Of a stretch of DNA of 64,000 nucleotides, positions 19,633 through 27,302 are shown piece by piece. The notes beneath the pieces were generated by a model. It was not told the DNA's origin, did no database searches, and worked only from the letters and a program-made list of their open reading frames with translations. Each line of letters starts with the position of its first letter. Within the stretch, counting starts at the first letter, position 1. Origin of the DNA: an uncultured Polaribacter sp. GTDB taxonomy: Bacteria > Bacteroidota > Bacteroidia > Flavobacteriales > Flavobacteriaceae. The position numbers and the translations under genes are program-made. The DNA is taken from the NCBI GenBank assembly GCA_943788045.1, contig CALSOT010000006.1:62001-126000 (forward strand), given 5' to 3'.

Positions 19633-19833
19633 CTATTTATTTAAGTTGTTTCTTTTTTCTATTTTTTTCCTAAAATGCCTTTTAAAGAAAAAAACTAAGG
19701 TAATAAAAATAGCAGCACCAAGAAATATATATGCTTTTTCTCTCTCACCATTAAACCGAACAATACCCTCTATTAAACAGATTACTGCTACGATTAAATA
19801 GCCATACTGAAAAAATTTCCAAATTTTAGTCAT
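19633..19833 (-). CDS. Small membrane protein, conserved hypothetical
   Basis: 66 residues with two hydrophobic segments (about 10-24 and 34-50) and a strongly basic C-terminus (KRHFRKKIEKR), the topology expected of a small inner-membrane protein. Spacing of 14 bp to the CNNM gene and 4 bp to lptC places it in the same operon, which supports it as a real gene. No family name recognised. Confidence 0.75.
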   Translation of the reverse strand: MTKIWKFFQYGYLIVAVICLIEGIVRFNGEREKAYIFLGAAIFITLVFFFKRHFRKKIEKRNNLNK

Positions 19834-19837
19834 ATTA

Positions 19838-20434
19838 TTATTCTTCTGCTGTTTCTAATCTTCCAATTGTCTTTTTCGCCAAATGCTGACTTAAATCTTC
19901 TTTACACTCAAAGCCAACTCCGTAAACAGTATCTTTTAAAGTACTTAAAGTAAATCTTTTTTCTGAGAAAAAATAGTTTGTTTTCTGATCCCAATAAAGC
20001 TGTTCTGTTTCTAACTTAGAATTTTCTGAATGATTCAAAACCACAACGTTTCCGATAAGTTCAGAAATGTCGGTCTTTGAATAAGACAAGGCATAGTTAC
20101 CAGTAACAGTAACAGAATCTTGTCCTTCAAAACTTACAATTTTAATTCCTTCTGGAAACTCATTGTAAGGGTGTTCTTTTCTATTACTAAAATCACGCAA
20201 CAAAGGTGTGATTAATTTTGAAGTAATTCTACCCGAATCTTTATATACATGAAAAGCATTTTTTGCTACACCAATAGGTAAATTTTTTGAAGCCAAAAAA
20301 TCTCTAACTTCTCGCGTATTGTTAGAGCAAGAAAAAAGCATTACTGTTATTATGAATACAGTAATGCTCTTTTTTAATATTTTATTTAAGTTTTTCAAAC
20401 AATTATTTTGTAGGTACTTTAACTGTTTCGCCAA
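19838..20434 (-). CDS. lptC: LPS export ABC transporter periplasmic protein LptC
   Basis: 198 residues. An N-terminal hydrophobic segment ends in a lipoprotein-like box (LFSC, C36 in the long form), followed by an OstA-like beta-jellyroll typical of LptC (FEGQDSVTVTGNYA, ISELIGNVVVLNH, LETEQLYWDQKTNYFFSEKRF). LptC passes lipopolysaccharide from LptBFG towards LptA. The ATG start at 20434 overlaps the upstream TPR gene by 32 bp. A TTG at 20398, just after the TPR stop, is an equally plausible start. A strong hairpin lies inside the signal-peptide coding region (20338-20368). Confidence 0.85.
   Translation of the reverse strand: MAKQLKYLQNNCLKNLNKILKKSITVFIITVMLFSCSNNTREVRDFLASKNLPIGVAKNAFHVYKDSGRITSKLITPLLRDFSNRKEHPYNEFPEGIKIVSFEGQDSVTVTGNYALSYSKTDISELIGNVVVLNHSENSKLETEQLYWDQKTNYFFSEKRFTLSTLKDTVYGVGFECKEDLSQHLAKKTIGRLETAEE
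20333..20374. terminator. Terminator-like hairpin inside the 5' end of lptC
   Basis: An 11-bp perfect stem, AGCATTACTGT (20338-20348) pairing with ACAGTAATGCT (20358-20368), with A/T tracts on both sides, looks like a bidirectional Rho-independent terminator. On the minus strand it follows the TPR gene stop (20403) by 35 bp but lies within codons 22-33 of lptC. It may attenuate transcription between the TPR gene and lptC. Confidence 0.6.
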
Positions 20435-21746
20435 TCCAACATTTTATAGTGTAACTACTACCAGGATCAACACCCGCTGTAAAAATCACTTTTTGATTCG
20501 GTAAATTTGCTCTGTAACTTCTGATATACCTTCCAGCTGCGGCAGATATACTTGGATCTACAGCTGCAGCTTTTTGAGCTTGTCTTAGGGCTGCCGCATA
20601 AATCATTCTTTTTTCAAATTCACCTTTACCACAAGTGCTACCTTTAACACTAGATTGGTATAAACTTCCAATTAACAAATATGCTTTACCAAAGTTAGGA
20701 TTCAGTTTTAATGCCTCTCTAGCTAAACTTCTTGCTCTTGATTTTTGCCCTCTAGCCTTCGCTGCATAAGCAAACTTCAATTTATATTTTGCTTTCTTTA
20801 AAGGGTCTGTTTCTAAATCGAACGCCTCTTGTCTCATTGCTGCTGCTCCGCTAACATCTCCATTTTTCTCTAAAATACCAGCATAAAATGATTTTGAGTC
20901 TGGAGAAGGTGCTGCTTCTGCATACGCTTTTGCAAGCGTTTCATACATTGCCTCTTCTTGACATCCCTTTTTAAACATTCTAGACACAGCTCTTCTTAAC
21001 CAAACAGCATTCGTTTTATTCACTTCAAAATCTCTTTGATATAATGGCACCAAGCGCTCACATGTAGCAATTTCAGAAATAATATTATCTAAACCGCTTT
21101 CTACAGTACCTAAAGCTTTTGAGTTGATTGTATATGCTCTAATTAAAGACTTTTCCCTTTTATCATGCACCTTAGTACTGTCTGCAGTTAATGTCCTAAG
21201 TTTAGCCGCATAACCCTCTAATTTTTCGCTTACAGACTCCAATACATCATCATAAGTATCAAATACTTTTTGAGGATTTGTGTCTTTATTTCTATCTGTA
21301 ACCCCTTGAAAATATTTATAAAGATTTTTTACACCCATTTTAGTTGGATCTATGCTATACCCTTTTTCTAAAATTGAAAATATAACTTCATCAGAAGCTA
21401 ATTTGTTATTAGACAAATAAGTTGCATAATCACTATGAACTTTTGCAGGGTTTTGATCTGGATAATACTGTAACCTTTGTTCGTAGACTCTTTTAGATAA
21501 AACAGGATCTTTTCTTACTTTTTCAGCTAATACCGCTCCATATTTATAGATATTAATAGACAAATCTTTACAATCGTCCATTAAGACAATCCAATTTGCA
21601 TAGGCCTCATCATATTTTTTAGACTGAAAATCTCCTTTAAATAAATTATATTTAATCGTGCATTCTCTTTTCGCATCATCTTGCGCATTTGTTTTTGCTG
21701 AAATCAATAATAACATTGCAGCTAGTAAAAACGTAATTCTCTTCAT
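20403..21746 (-). CDS. Secreted tetratricopeptide-repeat protein
   Basis: 447 residues with a signal peptide (MKRITFLLAAMLLLISAKTN, cleavage probably after the following AQ). The body is helical with TPR-like units, for example NPNFGKAYLLIGSLYQSS near residue 350 and KSKRAR-type linkers. The C-terminal part ends in a short beta segment (VIFTAGVDPGSSYTIKCWIG). It is conserved between coaX and lptC in flavobacteria, as I recall. Function is unknown; a periplasmic scaffold role in envelope biogenesis is suggested by context only. It overlaps lptC by 32 bp. Confidence 0.8.
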   Translation of the reverse strand: MKRITFLLAAMLLLISAKTNAQDDAKRECTIKYNLFKGDFQSKKYDEAYANWIVLMDDCKDLSINIYKYGAVLAEKVRKDPVLSKRVYEQRLQYYPDQNPAKVHSDYATYLSNNKLASDEVIFSILEKGYSIDPTKMGVKNLYKYFQGVTDRNKDTNPQKVFDTYDDVLESVSEKLEGYAAKLRTLTADSTKVHDKREKSLIRAYTINSKALGTVESGLDNIISEIATCERLVPLYQRDFEVNKTNAVWLRRAVSRMFKKGCQEEAMYETLAKAYAEAAPSPDSKSFYAGILEKNGDVSGAAAMRQEAFDLETDPLKKAKYKLKFAYAAKARGQKSRARSLAREALKLNPNFGKAYLLIGSLYQSSVKGSTCGKGEFEKRMIYAAALRQAQKAAAVDPSISAAAGRYIRSYRANLPNQKVIFTAGVDPGSSYTIKCWIGETVKVPTK

Positions 21747-21761
21747 TTTGTTAATTGTTTA

Positions 21762-23052
21762 TTAATCTATTTTTCTTTTTTGAAACCATTGTGTATCTGT
21801 TAAAGACAAGCTTAGTCTAAAATTAAAATAATTCTCTTGAATTAAATTATTATTCGTTGTCCCTCTCTTTCCAAATTCAAACCCCATATTTACTGTCGAT
21901 AATTGCCTAAGCGGTAAACCTAGACCAAAAGACATGCCAAAGTCGTTTACTTCTGTAAAATTAGTATTTAGGCCAGACCCATCCACTAATAAACCCGTTT
22001 TCTCTAAACGAACACCAGCCCTATATGTAACCCTATGCCAATAACTTGATATTGAATTGATTTTAGGTAAATAATACCCCCCCAATGAGATTCTGTTAGA
22101 CTCACTATATTTGATAAGGAGCATTTGTAGTATTTAAAAACCCAGTAGTTTCTATTGCTTCTTGATTTTCATATTCAACACCCACATACCATTTATCCAT
22201 TTCACCCAAACCTACTCCTAAAGTAGCTTTTAAAGGTAATTTGTAATTTCCACTAATACTAGATTGTGAAATAGTATCTCTACCAAACTCATTTCCTACG
22301 TTCGTAAATGTAAGAGAATATAAATATTCGTCTCCTGTTACTTTTAAATCATTCCCCACCTTTAGGGTAGCTCCAGTGCTTAATACAAGATCTTTTTTAA
22401 GTACTTTTTTATACTGAGTACCTAAAGTCACAGAACCTCCTCTAACAATAGTTGACTCTTTGTACTTAGTGGATAGAGATATGCCCGCAATTTGATTAGT
22501 TATACTATTTTCTATATTACCAAAGCTATAATCAGCTTCAAAACCGATAGATAATTTTTTAAATATTTTTATCCCTAAGCTCGTGTAAATTCTGCTAACA
22601 CCGCCTTCTCCAGAAAAAATAGAACGCTCTATTATTCCTCCACTTCCATCTAAAGTCTCGTTCACTAAAGAATAACCCACGGATGATATTGGCTGAATAC
22701 CAAAAGACATACCTGCCTTAGAACCTAAAGGAAATGCCAATGCAAAATAACTTAAACTGGTAGAGTTTGTGCTTTGAGATTCGCTACCATTGTCTATTGT
22801 TAATTTATTATTTAACACACCAAAAGAATACGTTGTATATCTTAAGTCTGCATAAGCTGCAGGGTTTGCAAAATTCAAATATTTATAATGGCTAAACGCA
22901 ACTCCAATACCCCCCATTGCATTCTGCTCTGCTGTAACTGGATTAAATTCTTCTCCAATACCAAAAAATGAATATGGTGACGAATTTGTTCTTTGCGCTG
23001 AAGTTGCTAAAGAAGTTATTAGTAAAAATACTAATAAGATATTTTTGATCAT
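21762..23052 (-). pseudogene. Outer-membrane porin-like protein, interrupted by a frameshift
   Basis: Two overlapping frames encode one protein. Codons from 23052 to 22105 give the signal peptide (MIKNILLVFLLITSLATSAQ) and a beta-barrel body beginning RTNSSPYSFFGIGEEFNP. The second frame, 22124-21762, gives the C-terminal barrel strands (SESNRISLGGYYLP, then TYRAGVRLEKTGLLVDG) ending with a charged tail. The break is between 22105 and 22124, where a one-base shift joins the frames. The protein resembles FadL/OmpP1-like barrels found next to coaX in flavobacteria. It could be a true pseudogene or a base-calling error, since the rest of both frames is intact. It overlaps the coaX stop by 4 bp. 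Confidence 0.75.
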
Positions 23053-23777
23053 TTGTCTGTATTATGTATCAATATTCTATTTAATCCTTGAAGGAGTAAA
23101 TTTTGATTGGCAAATATGCTACTTTTTAATTGCTTTGCCAAGAAATTTGTGTCTCCTCCTGTTAAAACAACTGTTAAATCTAAAAATTTCTTTTTATATT
23201 GATTAATAACGCCATCAATTTCTTGAATTGCACCATTTATAACACCCGAGTTTATACTTTCTTTTGTGTTCTTTCCTATAAAATCAGTCAATTCATCTAT
23301 TTCTAATAAGGGTAAATTCGCCGTAAAATAATTCAAAGAGTTAAATCTCATTTTTAACCCCGGAGATATTGCACCTCCCAGGTACTCCCCTTCTGAGTTT
23401 ACAAAATCAAAAGTAATACATGTACCTGCATCAATAACTAAAATATTGTGCCCAGAAAACTGACTTACCGCACCTGCAACCAGAGCAATTCTATCGACTC
23501 CTAAAGTTTTTGGAGTTTTATAAAGATTTTTGAAAGGCACCTCTGTGAAGGAAGAAATCACCTGAATATGAACTAGATCTTTTAGTTTTTTTAACTTCGA
23601 ATCGGAAATAGAAGCAACATTTGACATGATCCCTACTGAAATTTCATGTTTTTTTAAAATTTCTTTAATTTCGGATAAAATTTTTGTTTTCTGAAAAACA
23701 AATAATTCCACAAGCTTATCTTTCTCAAAAACAGCTATTTTAACTCTTGTATTTCCAACATCTATTGCTAAATTCAT
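23049..23777 (-). CDS. coaX: Type III pantothenate kinase
   Basis: First step of coenzyme A synthesis: phosphorylates pantothenate. 242 residues with ASKHA-fold motifs: the N-terminal phosphate loop DVGNTRVKIAVFE, the central GVDRIALVAGA and IDAGTCITFDFV, the GGAISPGLKMRF segment and the C-terminal VVLTGGD. It is the first gene of the minus-strand envelope cluster; the next gene begins inside its stop codon region, implying translational coupling. Confidence 0.95.
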   Translation of the reverse strand: MNLAIDVGNTRVKIAVFEKDKLVELFVFQKTKILSEIKEILKKHEISVGIMSNVASISDSKLKKLKDLVHIQVISSFTEVPFKNLYKTPKTLGVDRIALVAGAVSQFSGHNILVIDAGTCITFDFVNSEGEYLGGAISPGLKMRFNSLNYFTANLPLLEIDELTDFIGKNTKESINSGVINGAIQEIDGVINQYKKKFLDLTVVLTGGDTNFLAKQLKSSIFANQNLLLQGLNRILIHNTDK

Positions 23778-23827
23778 TTTTCAAATTTAGATAAATTTTA
23801 AAAATTATCATTTTTTTTTTAATTTTC

Positions 23828-23859
23828 TTTAGGAGAAACCAAAAAACACATTATATTTG
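23828..23859 (+). promoter_or_regulatory. Promoter of tRNA-Phe
   Basis: TTTA (23828-23831), a 20-bp spacer and a perfect TATATTTG (23852-23859) lie 16 bp before the tRNA gene, in good agreement with the Bacteroidota promoter. Confidence 0.65.
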
Positions 23860-23875
23860 CCACCGCTAAGGCAAT

Positions 23876-23948
23876 GGTACCTTAGCTCAGTTGGTAGAGC
23901 AAAGGACTGAAAATCCTTGTGTCCCTGGTTCGATTCCTGGAGGTACCA
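23876..23948 (+). tRNA. tRNA-Phe (anticodon GAA)
   Basis: A 73-nt cloverleaf. The acceptor stem GGTACCT pairs with AGGTACC, the D arm contains AGCTCAGTTGGTAGAGC, and the anticodon stem AAGGA/TCCTT encloses CTGAAAA with anticodon GAA. The T arm is CCTGG-TTCGATT-CCTGG and the discriminator base is A. CCA is not encoded. The last 15 nt, together with the terminator, are duplicated at 27,229, marking an integration site. Confidence 0.97.
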
Positions 23949-24007
23949 CAAAATTATCCCGTAACTCATTTATAAACAATGATTTACGGGTTTTTTGTTT
24001 TTTAGAG
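23934..24007. repeat. Direct repeat att copy 1 (tRNA-Phe 3' end plus terminator)
   Basis: These 74 bp are identical to 27229-27302 (offset 3,295 bp), and imperfect similarity continues to about 24050. The repeat covers the last 15 nt of tRNA-Phe and its terminator. Repeats of a tRNA 3' end are the usual mark of site-specific integration by a tyrosine recombinase. Confidence 0.9.
23958..24003 (+). terminator. Terminator of tRNA-Phe
   Basis: A 13-bp stem with one mismatch, 23958-23970 pairing with 23978-23990 around a 7-base loop, followed by a T tract. An identical copy is at 27253-27298 within the duplicated att segment. Confidence 0.85.
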
Positions 24008-24050
24008 GTTGCTCGAAAGGTTGCTCGGGAGGTATAAAAAGATAATTGTA
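24008..24050 (-). pseudogene. Possible remnant of an integrase 3' end
   Basis: Read on the minus strand across 24050-23970 the sequence codes for PPEQPFEQP and then LKNKKPVNHCL with a stop inside the tRNA terminator. Near-copies of the EQP-coding stretch occur at 27084-27110 (KPAEQPLEQP) and 27303-27327. A tail of this kind reading into the att site is what remains when a tRNA-targeting tyrosine recombinase gene is deleted; I recall similar tails on flavobacterial integrases, but no catalytic part is present, so this is tentative. Confidence 0.35.
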
Positions 24051-24080
24051 AACTGGTTATATTGTGTTCTAAAAGTTAGG

Positions 24081-24269
24081 TTACTGGAAACTAAAGTTAC
24101 GTTTTAACAGCGCACGATATATACAGCGCATTAACACCAGCACATCACGCTCCATATCTCTACCCAAACTATACTTGTATTCTTTAGGGAAATTTTTGGT
24201 ACTTACAAAAATTTCTAATACCAATTTATACGTATCCCTATATACAGGAAGCGCTGTGTGTAATGCCAT
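24081..24269 (-). pseudogene. avd: Truncated avd (DGR accessory variability determinant)
   Basis: 62 residues starting MALHTALPVYRDTYKLVLEI, which matches the N-terminal half of Avd/four-helix-bundle proteins encoded in diversity-generating retroelements. Helix 2 reads KYSLGRDMERDVLVLMRC. Full-length Avd has about 110-125 residues; here similarity ends near IYRA, after which the frame runs into unrelated sequence and stops. It lies 63 bp downstream of the variable-protein gene, the normal DGR position. The lost C-terminal helices would be needed for the pentameric barrel that binds reverse transcriptase, so it is probably non-functional. Confidence 0.7.
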
Positions 24270-24286
24270 TTTTAAAAAATAAAACC

Positions 24287-24304
24287 CGACCGCTTAAGCG
24301 GCAT
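24287..24304. promoter_or_regulatory. GC-rich palindrome downstream of the DGR variable region
   Basis: A perfect 12-bp palindrome, CCGCTTAAGCGG (24290-24301), able to form a short hairpin with a TTAA loop, lies 31 bp after the stop of the variable-protein gene and before avd. In Bordetella phage BPP-1 a hairpin/cruciform just downstream of the variable region is needed for efficient retrohoming. It could alternatively be a weak terminator. Confidence 0.45.
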
Positions 24305-24332
24305 TAAATTAAATTGATAAATAATTAAATAA

Positions 24333-24986
24333 CTAAAAAGCCCGAACAGCACGCACACTGCTCGTGTAGACCTTATTGGTGGGGGGCTGATCACCATTGA
24401 GGAAAACCAGTTCCCACGCGCTAGTGTAATCGACCTCCGTAGAACTCCAGTAGGAACCGGAGTTTAAAGAAGCTGCATTTCCATTATTATAAACAACATA
24501 CATAAGATTTAATTCTCTTTTGGTAGGTAACCGCCAATCTGAAAATTCCTTACCGTCTGCATCGTGATTAGAGGGATTGCTCAATAAGTCATTAGCTTCA
24601 TACCAGGTTGAACTTCCTTGGTTTTGCATTGCAACCACTAAACCGTGTTTGCCATTAGGACTAATTTGTATAACGTAACCTCCTAATTCTGCATAAAAAG
24701 TGTTTACAGAGTAAGTTTTGGAAGTAGCAGCTACCTCACTCCAACTACTGCCATTGTAATAGTAAAAACCTGCTGTACCATCTGTTTGATATATCATTAA
24801 GCCTGTGGCAGCTGGGCTAATAGCATCACGCTGGGTCTCTGTCATTCTTGGGATTAATAACCCTTTTGTGGTAGAGGTAATATCTAATGCTGACGAAGCG
24901 TCTGGAGTTGTTGTACCTACACCCACTTGAGCATATGTTGTTGCAGTTAATACTACTGCCGCTAAAAATGTGAAAAATTGTTTCAT
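24333..24986 (-). CDS. Secreted DGR-type variable protein (DUF1566/C-type-lectin-like C-terminus)
   Basis: 217 residues. A signal peptide (1-20) is followed by a [20 protein letters not shown] segment and a tail-fibre-like region ([20 protein letters not shown]). The C-terminal fold carries [10 protein letters not shown] and then YWSSTE...AW...NG.Q...VRAVRAF. In the last 40 codons (24333-24460) the likely variable codons are all NNC or NNT (GTC, GAT, TAC, ACT, AGC; CCC, CCC, ACC; GTC, TAC, AGC), as expected if they derive from AAC/AAT template codons by adenine mutagenesis. Genes upstream (56-aa protein, T9SS protein) and downstream (avd) are on the same strand. Confidence 0.85.
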   Translation of the reverse strand: MKQFFTFLAAVVLTATTYAQVGVGTTTPDASSALDITSTTKGLLIPRMTETQRDAISPAATGLMIYQTDGTAGFYYYNGSSWSEVAATSKTYSVNTFYAELGGYVIQISPNGKHGLVVAMQNQGSSTWYEANDLLSNPSNHDADGKEFSDWRLPTKRELNLMYVVYNNGNAASLNSGSYWSSTEVDYTSAWELVFLNGDQPPTNKVYTSSVRAVRAF

Positions 24987-25028
24987 TGGTGTGTTTTTTA
25001 ATAGTTGTTTTTTCTTTTTTTAGTTGTT

Positions 25029-25199
25029 TTATCCCCAAGCACCTGGGTCCGAAGGTGCAGATTGCGCTTGTGCCTTTTTAGGGTTTAGAATCATAAATGT
25101 TCCCATCGCTGTGAGTGCAGCATACTTTCCCATTTTCTTTATGGCCTCTTTTCTACTGATATCATCGGTACCGTTAGGTGTGTTTTCTGTTTTTTTCAT
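25029..25199 (-). CDS. Small protein with putative export signal, DGR-locus companion
   Basis: 56 residues, ATG at 25199 and stop at 25029. The sequence has a polar N-terminus, an SRKEAIKKMGKYAALTAMGT segment resembling an export signal with a hydrophobic stretch, then LNPKKAQAQSAPSDPGAWG. The AQAQ could be a signal-peptidase site, leaving a mature peptide of about 13 residues rich in S, P and G. It is 9 bp after the T9SS gene stop and 42 bp before the variable-protein gene, which supports an operon. Function unknown. Confidence 0.65.
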   Translation of the reverse strand: MKKTENTPNGTDDISRKEAIKKMGKYAALTAMGTFMILNPKKAQAQSAPSDPGAWG

Positions 25200-25208
25200 G
25201 TGGAATGA

Positions 25209-26747
25209 TTATTCTATGACTAATTTTTTTGTGAAAACAATGTTTTCTGCCTGTACTTTTAGAATATAGACTCCAGTCTTCAAACCTACTGTAGATAGTG
25301 TCTCTTTCTGTGAAGGGTTTTGGATCTTTCTTGAGAGTACTTTCATCCCTAATACATTGTAAAGGATAAGATTTGCTGGCTCTGAGAACTGCTGTAATCC
25401 CTCTACTGAGATATAGGCATTTCCTTTTCCTTTATAGGCGGTTAATAATGAGGTACTACTCACCGTATCTGTGGAAAGGGTACTTGTAGTATAGTGAATG
25501 AAAAACCTTCCTATACCACTTAAGGTAGTTTGTGCTGTGAGCTCAAAACCTTCATTGGTAAGAAGTGTAAACGTGTTTTCTACGGTGTCTTCTAAATACA
25601 CATTTATATCCTCTGGAATCGTACTACTTGCTATTTGAATTTCAAGAGCAATCCCAGCTTCTTGATTTATCGTTAGAGGAACGATTACATTGCTCATAGC
25701 ATCTGTAGGCATCGCGTTAATACCCATGCCAATGCCGTTGTCTTGGTCTACAAGTCTCGAACTAAAACCTGAAGATTGATTAAAGGCTCCAGCATCATAC
25801 CCTGGGTCTAATCCTAAAGTCAATCCTTCTTTAAAATAAAATTTAGTATCGTCTTCTTTAACACCATCACTATACATGTCTAAAACCAATTCGTAACTCG
25901 CAGAGGATCTTGCGGCAACAAAATCATCTGATCCGGTAACTGTTTGCATGGCTTTGCTAAGAGTGATTGTTTGATCCCCTCCGCTTCCTGCAGCGGCAAC
26001 AAAAAAACCTTGACCTGGTGCTATATACGTGGCTGTACTTGTGTTGTTATAAATTTCATATCCTGTTCCATCTGCTTTCCAGCCATAGAGTGCCTCAAAA
26101 TTATCATCTATTGCTGCTGTATTAACCGTTAAAAAATTATTGGTTCCATCTGCATTGTCATTTGCATTAAGATAAGAAGGAAAAGGATTGGCTATTAAAT
26201 TCCAACGCCTTCCTGCACCCGAATTTGCTGCATCACTATTGGTTATGGTTACAGTTTGGTTTCCATCGGCAATAGCACCTGTAAAAGAGAGGGTGCCTCC
26301 ACTTGTGGTGGCCATTTGGTATCCTTGCCCTAATGCTAAATTACCTGTGGTTGCATCGGTAGCGTTTGTCCAAGTATCCATAGTATTATCATAAGATCCT
26401 ACTGCATAAAAACTTCCGTTTGTTGCAATATTGGTATCCGTGATTAAAGAACTAAATGCCATACCAGATACTGGCGCACCTATTAAATCCCATTCTCCAT
26501 CACCTACTATATTTACATAGCGGTTGTAGGTAATATCTCCTGAGGCAGCACCACTTACCAATAACGATGAAAACTCATCCGAATCGGAATGTAAAGTTAC
26601 AGTACCTGCGGTGTTGGTAAAATCACCGCCAACAAAAACATAACTGTCTTTGGGTATTGTGATACTTCCACCACTTATTACCGTTAAATTTTGACCTACT
26701 GAGATGTAAGACATTAATAAGAAAATAACTAAATGTATCTTTTTCAT
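25209..26747 (-). CDS. T9SS-sorted surface protein of the tRNA-Phe island
   Basis: 512 residues. The signal peptide is MKKIHLVIFLLMSYISVGQ. The body is beta-rich and acidic (GGSITIPKDSYVFVGGDFTN, GEWDLIGAPVSGMAFSSLI, FFVAAAGSGGDQTITLSKA), and the C-terminus is a type IX sorting domain (SEPANLILYNVLGMKVLSRK, then GLKTGVYILKVQAENIVFTKK). No enzymatic domain recognised. The locally higher GC content than in the flanking core genes, and the position inside att repeats, suggest horizontal acquisition. It heads the putative operon with the 56-residue protein and the DGR variable protein. Confidence 0.85.
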   Translation of the reverse strand: MKKIHLVIFLLMSYISVGQNLTVISGGSITIPKDSYVFVGGDFTNTAGTVTLHSDSDEFSSLLVSGAASGDITYNRYVNIVGDGEWDLIGAPVSGMAFSSLITDTNIATNGSFYAVGSYDNTMDTWTNATDATTGNLALGQGYQMATTSGGTLSFTGAIADGNQTVTITNSDAANSGAGRRWNLIANPFPSYLNANDNADGTNNFLTVNTAAIDDNFEALYGWKADGTGYEIYNNTSTATYIAPGQGFFVAAAGSGGDQTITLSKAMQTVTGSDDFVAARSSASYELVLDMYSDGVKEDDTKFYFKEGLTLGLDPGYDAGAFNQSSGFSSRLVDQDNGIGMGINAMPTDAMSNVIVPLTINQEAGIALEIQIASSTIPEDINVYLEDTVENTFTLLTNEGFELTAQTTLSGIGRFFIHYTTSTLSTDTVSSTSLLTAYKGKGNAYISVEGLQQFSEPANLILYNVLGMKVLSRKIQNPSQKETLSTVGLKTGVYILKVQAENIVFTKKLVIE

Positions 26748-26867
26748 AAATAGGAGTATTTTGAAAAATTGATTAAATTAAATCATAATAAATAATTCTG
26801 TAAGGTATTGTAAATTAACTTAGATTTGGCCTTTAAATTATTTTAAATAAATTTAAAGGTAAATAAC

Positions 26868-27050
26868 TCACGCAACCAATCGTGAGTTATTATACACATC
26901 GTCTTTTCTATACAACACCCTACCTCCTATTTTTAGTGGATTTAAGACCCCTTCTCTTCTCCAGTTATTCAATGTTTGAACCGTTACATTTAAGACCTTA
27001 GAAACTTCATTTCGGGTTAAATATTCGGTGTCCTCACCAGTAATAGACAA
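26868..27050 (-). CDS. Excisionase-like helix-turn-helix protein
   Basis: About 60 residues from a TTG start (27050-27048). The MerR-type winged-helix of the HTH_17 family is clear: YLTRNEVSKVLNVTVQTLNN, then WRREGVLNPLKIGGRVLYRK. Such proteins serve as excisionases or small regulators in Bacteroidota mobile elements. The upstream in-frame sequence reads GNPLNRLSITGEDTEY without an ATG, so the N-terminus may have been trimmed during decay. It lies at the tRNA-distal end of cassette 1, next to the 90-bp end repeat. Confidence 0.7.
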   Translation of the reverse strand: MSITGEDTEYLTRNEVSKVLNVTVQTLNNWRREGVLNPLKIGGRVLYRKDDVYNNSRLVA

Positions 27051-27096
27051 CCTGTTTAATGGGTTTCCTATGGCGAGAATACCGGTTGCTCGAGAG

Positions 27097-27186
27097 GTTG
27101 CTCCGCAGGTTTAAATCCTTGTTATTTGGTTTGATTTCTCTTTACTATTTTATCATGATTTAGTCATTATACTGTTGATTTTCATT
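27097..27186. repeat. 90-bp cassette end repeat, copy 1
   Basis: Aligns without gaps over 90 bp with 28941-29030; by hand count about 76 of 90 positions match. Both copies contain GGTTTAAATCCTTG and end TTTTCATT. Each lies at the tRNA-distal end of a cassette. Confidence 0.75.
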
Positions 27187-27228
27187 GACTTATATAAAAA
27201 CACATAAAACGAGAGTAAAACCTAAAAC

Positions 27229-27302
27229 TTCCTGGAGGTACCACAAAATTATCCCGTAACTCATTTATAAACAATGATTTACGGGTTTTTTGTTTTTTAG
27301 AG
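27229..27302. repeat. Direct repeat att copy 2
   Basis: Identical over 74 bp to 23934-24007. It holds only the last 15 nt of tRNA-Phe plus the tRNA terminator, so it is not a second tRNA gene. It marks the boundary between cassette 1 (DGR) and cassette 2 (NTF2-like lipoproteins). Confidence 0.9.

Noticed and set aside
22076..22084. Run of seven C residues in the outer-membrane protein gene as the cause of the frameshift
   Set aside because: The reading frame is already the correct C-terminal frame across this run; the break lies upstream, between 22105 and 22124.
24826..25038. 70-codon minus-strand frame overlapping the DGR variable protein start
   Set aside because: It overlaps the signal peptide and tail-fibre-like region of the better supported 24333-24986 gene in another frame, and has no recognisable motif.
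25024..25269. 81-codon plus-strand frame over the 25029-25199 region
   Set aside because: It is opposite the minus-strand 56-residue gene and the end of the T9SS gene, which fit the operon and signal patterns much better.
27229..27245. Second tRNA-Phe gene at 27,229
   Set aside because: Only the last 15 nt of the tRNA are present; the upstream sequence has no D or anticodon arm. It is an att repeat.
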